Shown here one piece after another: positions 59,255-64,000 of a stretch of 64,000 nt of DNA. Position 1 is the first letter of the stretch. Each line of letters starts with the position of its first letter. The position numbers and the translations under genes were made by a program. The notes below the pieces were generated by a model that had not been told where the DNA came from, ran no database searches, and saw only the letters and a program-made list of their open reading frames with translations. Source of the stretch: Epiperipatus broadwayi (taxonomy: Eukaryota > Onychophora > Udeonychophora > Euonychophora > Peripatidae); contig JAQFVV010013400.1 in the NCBI GenBank assembly GCA_028023455.1, positions 1 through 64,000 on the forward strand, given 5' to 3'.

Positions 59255-60675
59255 AAAAGATTGACTATCCCATAGGGGAAAACTTAATGCTCATTATAAA
59301 TGTTACTTTCTATATTTGGAAAGTTTAAATAATAATACTTTTTAGAATAATTTTAATTCATAAACATATGTTTATAACAAATAATCCAAAATTTCTAAAA
59401 ATATAATAATAATAAATATAAATTTGATCAAATAAACCATTATAAATTTATCCTACCTACTGTTAGAATTTCCAAAACAATATAAAAAACTGAAAAGTTA
59501 AAATAATTAATAAAAAGTGATTTTTTTGCTCTGTTGAATAATCAGAGCTCTTGATGATGAGAAAAAATTGATTAGAGTTGTTAATTTAAAGAACTTTGTG
59601 TTAATTCTTTTTTTCCATATACAAAAAAAAAGTATTTCTAAAATTCGGATGTAAAATAAAATATCGAGGAACATGATTTTTTTTCCATATATATTTTCAA
59701 AAACTGAATTAATTTATAATTCAATTTTATGTCACACATAGATAAATATTCTGAAATATACTTTTATAAAGAAAACTTCTATGGTTATAAAATTACTTTC
59801 TTTTCCGTGATACAAATTCCATGCTTATTTTAAAAATATTTGGCAGATGGCTTTCTGATACCAATTCATTGTTACCCTGGTATTAATAAAAAAAAATTGT
59901 GACTTCAATTTTAAATTATACTATTTATAAAAGTTGGTATTTTTTCTATTAATTTATCAGCTACTGTGGATCTATGAAAAAGATTAGTGAAGTTTGTACT
60001 CTATTACATACTATTACATTCACTGAGTCATTTGTTCATTTTCTATAAAAATTTTCACAAAGTTTATGCTCTTTTCAAAATATATTAACATGTTGTATAA
60101 TATTGTAAGTCAACTAATTGTTGATATAAGTAAATCTTTTTTAAATCTACATAAAAGGGATTATTCTGATTTTCAGAGAGTGATTCAATTTAAAACTTGA
60201 TTTAAAAACATGGCATTTCTGCTCAGCAAATAATAAATAAATGTGAAATTAAATAAGCACTACAGAAACTCAAAGTCACAAGTTCAACAATTAACTAAAA
60301 AACTTCAGAATTATTTATGGGCTAAAATTAAAAATGGGATTTAGTCAGATATTGATCATCCTCACTTTAGCTCTTAGGTAAGCCATTGAAAATAATATAT
60401 GAATCAAAAAATTTACTAAGAAATTCATAGATCATTATTGAAATAATGATTCAAGAATTAAGACAATTACTTTTAATGATGTAATACTTGCAGAAGTTTT
60501 AAAATATGGAGGTTAAATCCAAGGCTATTGATTCTCATGAAATATCATGTTATTTTTAATAATAAAGTATTTTCAAGGATTTTATTGCATACATTTTTTA
60601 AGCTAATGAAAAGAGATTATTAGATCTCAAATTGTTGTTGCCAGTCAACTATAAAAAACATGTTTTGAAAACTTT
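59255..60675. other. AT-rich non-coding DNA
   Basis: No supported feature. Confidence 0.55.
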
Positions 60676-60679
60676 TACT

Positions 60680-60745
60680 GATTAAAGCAGAAGTGGAGAA
60701 CCTCCAACCTGTAGACCAACTCTGACCCTCAAAGCTCTGTCTGGG
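60680..60745 (+). mobile_element. hAT-like transposon end, fragment
   Basis: GCAGAAGTGGAGAACCTCCA and AACCTGTAGACC, then CCTCAAAGCTCTGTCTGGG, resemble the terminal sequence of many hAT elements (CAGNGGTGGNNAACCTGNGGCCC...CAAAGCTCTG). It is a GC-richer island in AT-rich DNA. The matching opposite terminus and 8-bp target duplication were not found. Confidence 0.4.
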
Positions 60746-60749
60746 CTCA

Positions 60750-62220
60750 AAAATGTATATAAATTATATCTGTATAAAACTTCTATTTAAACCCACATGT
60801 AGTGCACTTATTGAATTAAGAGTTAAGTAAAATAAAATATTTATTTTCTGAACAACATGGTTTTTTTCTGGTAAACCTTTATAATAGTTCTCCTACATTC
60901 TATCAGAGGTGGAATATTCCAACAAATTATCTATATTATGTCACTTATATGACTATGGATTTAACCTACATGCTGAGACCATTTTGGATGTTTTTTTGTA
61001 GTTTGCACAGACAAATGTATAACTACTGTATTTCCTTAAAAATAAAACAATCAGAAAATAAGTTATAGCAAGATTTTTCAGGCTGATTACAATATAAGTT
61101 CTACCCCAATTATGAGCTCTAATTAAGATCATTGGTAACATAGGTGATTCATGGATATATTGAATTATATAGTAGTGAATGTATAAATAAACAGTATTAT
61201 TCACATTAATGCTTTAAATAAATGGTAATATAAATTATATGGGTTTTTTTTTTTTATTCTACATGTATAGAAAAACAATTTATAATTCATTTATATACTT
61301 TTAGATACTTATTTTATTTATATTTCATTCTTATATTTAGGCTGCTTGATTTAGTTATATAGTTTCATTATAATAGCTTTTAATATTCAAAATAAAAAAA
61401 AATTAATTTGATTTTTTAAAAATATTTTTTCCTCCAAAAGGTTCTATAAAATAATAGAAGTGATTAGAATAATCAAAGTTCGGCTTAAGTTAAATCATCA
61501 AGCTTTCTCTTAAAGAAAAGTTTTTAAAAAGAATACCCAAGCAAGACTATTACTAGTAATTTGGAAAGTGTTTAAAATGTGTGGTCTTAATAACTGATGG
61601 ATGTAATTGGATCATATACGAATCATTGTAATTTAATACACTATGTTATAAGGGGTGTACTTAATGTGCCTGTGTGAAATACAGAAACATTTTCTGAATT
61701 TTTGTGCTTGCATTTTTTTTATTTATTTTTTTTTGCTTTTGTATGGACAAACCATTTTTAACTGTAATCATTTTTGTCACAACTCCTGTATTATAAGTCT
61801 TCAATTAACACTTGATTTAATGATAAATTTAAATAGAATAATATTCTGATTTCCAGATAAAATAAGTGCAAAAAGAAAGAGCTATTCCAGTGGACATGAG
61901 AAAGAAATTGTGGAGGACTCTCATGATAACAATCTTATAGCTTTCTGTAAAGAAAAGTACTTAAATAAATGAACATTTTTGTACTGGAATAAATATTGAT
62001 TTTTGTATATAAAAAAATAAAACATCCCCTGAAATAAATCTGGTCTTATTTTGGGCGAAACATGATATCAAAAATAAAAGTAAAATTTTACCTTATTTTA
62101 TTATTGTTGTTTTACAATTAATTTTTTATTAGAATAATTACATTGAGCAAGAAAAAAAATTTGACCCTAAAAAATGCACATTTCATAAAAAAAGAGCCAA
62201 AGCATATTTTTTATAAAAAA
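60750..62220. other. AT-rich non-coding DNA
   Basis: No supported feature. Confidence 0.55.
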
Positions 62221-62227
62221 AAATAAA

Positions 62228-63752
<1,525 letters not shown>

Positions 63753-64000
63753 GAAAGAAATAGTAAATTTCTATGCCTGATATGTCTGGAAAGTATTTTA
63801 CTTAATAAAGAACACATTATTAAGAGACACTATTAATCCAAAACATTCTGATTACAACAAAATTATTTGGGAAGAAAGAAATATTAAAAGACAGAACTTG
63901 AAAAAGAACTTCATAAAATGGCTGATATGTTTTAAAAAAAGTACAAACAAGTCAGAAAATTTTGTGAAAGCAAATTATTTAAGGAAAAAAGCAAAAAAAA
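63753..64000. other. AT-rich flank
   Basis: No recognisable feature to the end of the window. Confidence 0.5.

Overview
The window is eukaryotic, very AT-rich (about three quarters A+T by eye), mostly CpG-poor, and contains no convincing host gene: I found no multi-exon coding gene, no rRNA and no functional tRNA. It is almost entirely transposable-element debris and simple repeats. APE-type LINEs, Penelope-like elements with a GIY-YIG endonuclease, a Ty3/Gypsy-type LTR remnant, tRNA-headed foldback/SINE-like elements, TA-target MITEs and long TA, GA and GATA/GACA arrays together suggest an AT-rich invertebrate metazoan. I cannot name the lineage.

1-9 kb: a decayed minus-strand LINE (LINE-A) and a second minus-strand 5' fragment of the same family (LINE-B), related by a segmental duplication of about 1.7 kb. 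Upstream of each LINE start are tandem monomers of about 368 bp; near 8,035 the array flips into inverted orientation. The 2.2 kb between the copies is strikingly CpG-rich and unidentified. 9-16 kb: AT-rich DNA with microsatellites. 16.3-18.1 kb: two minus-strand Penelope 3' fragments. 18.4-21.3 kb: a plus-strand LINE (LINE-C) carrying endonuclease end, RT palm with an intact YVDD, C-terminal domain and 3' end. 21.8-22.5 kb: a near-complete foldback element with a 16-bp direct repeat at its ends. 23-26 kb: a minus-strand Gypsy-type remnant whose protease abuts its integrase. 27-28.5 kb: the 3' part of another LINE (LINE-D).

31-37 kb is the richest part: a Penelope-like cluster in which a 5'-truncated minus-strand copy lies upstream of a longer minus-strand copy, next to a nearly full-length plus-strand copy in inverted orientation. 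The longer minus-strand copy is interrupted by a 632-bp composite of the same monomer family seen at 3-9 kb, bounded by an 11-bp direct repeat. 37-44 kb is featureless AT-rich DNA. 44.3-45.8 kb has a polypyrimidine tract and two foldback elements, one carrying a nested 217-bp MITE. 45.8-53 kb is AT-rich, with a CpG-rich patch (48.2-50.4 kb) and a small GC-rich patch (51.7-52.1 kb). 53.5 kb has a compact foldback element. 54-62 kb is AT-rich, with probable pogo/Tigger-like and hAT-like scraps and one near-perfect hairpin. 62.2-63.75 kb is the largest foldback element, whose right-hand tRNA-like head has been invaded by a roughly 715-bp GATA/GACA array.

No element looks autonomous. All coding stretches carry stops or frameshifts, and three catalytic aspartates are replaced by asparagine. 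The main interest is structural: recurring inverted-repeat architectures, nested insertions with target-site duplications, and microsatellites seeded inside mobile elements. Family assignments rest on motifs read by eye, and most element boundaries are approximate.
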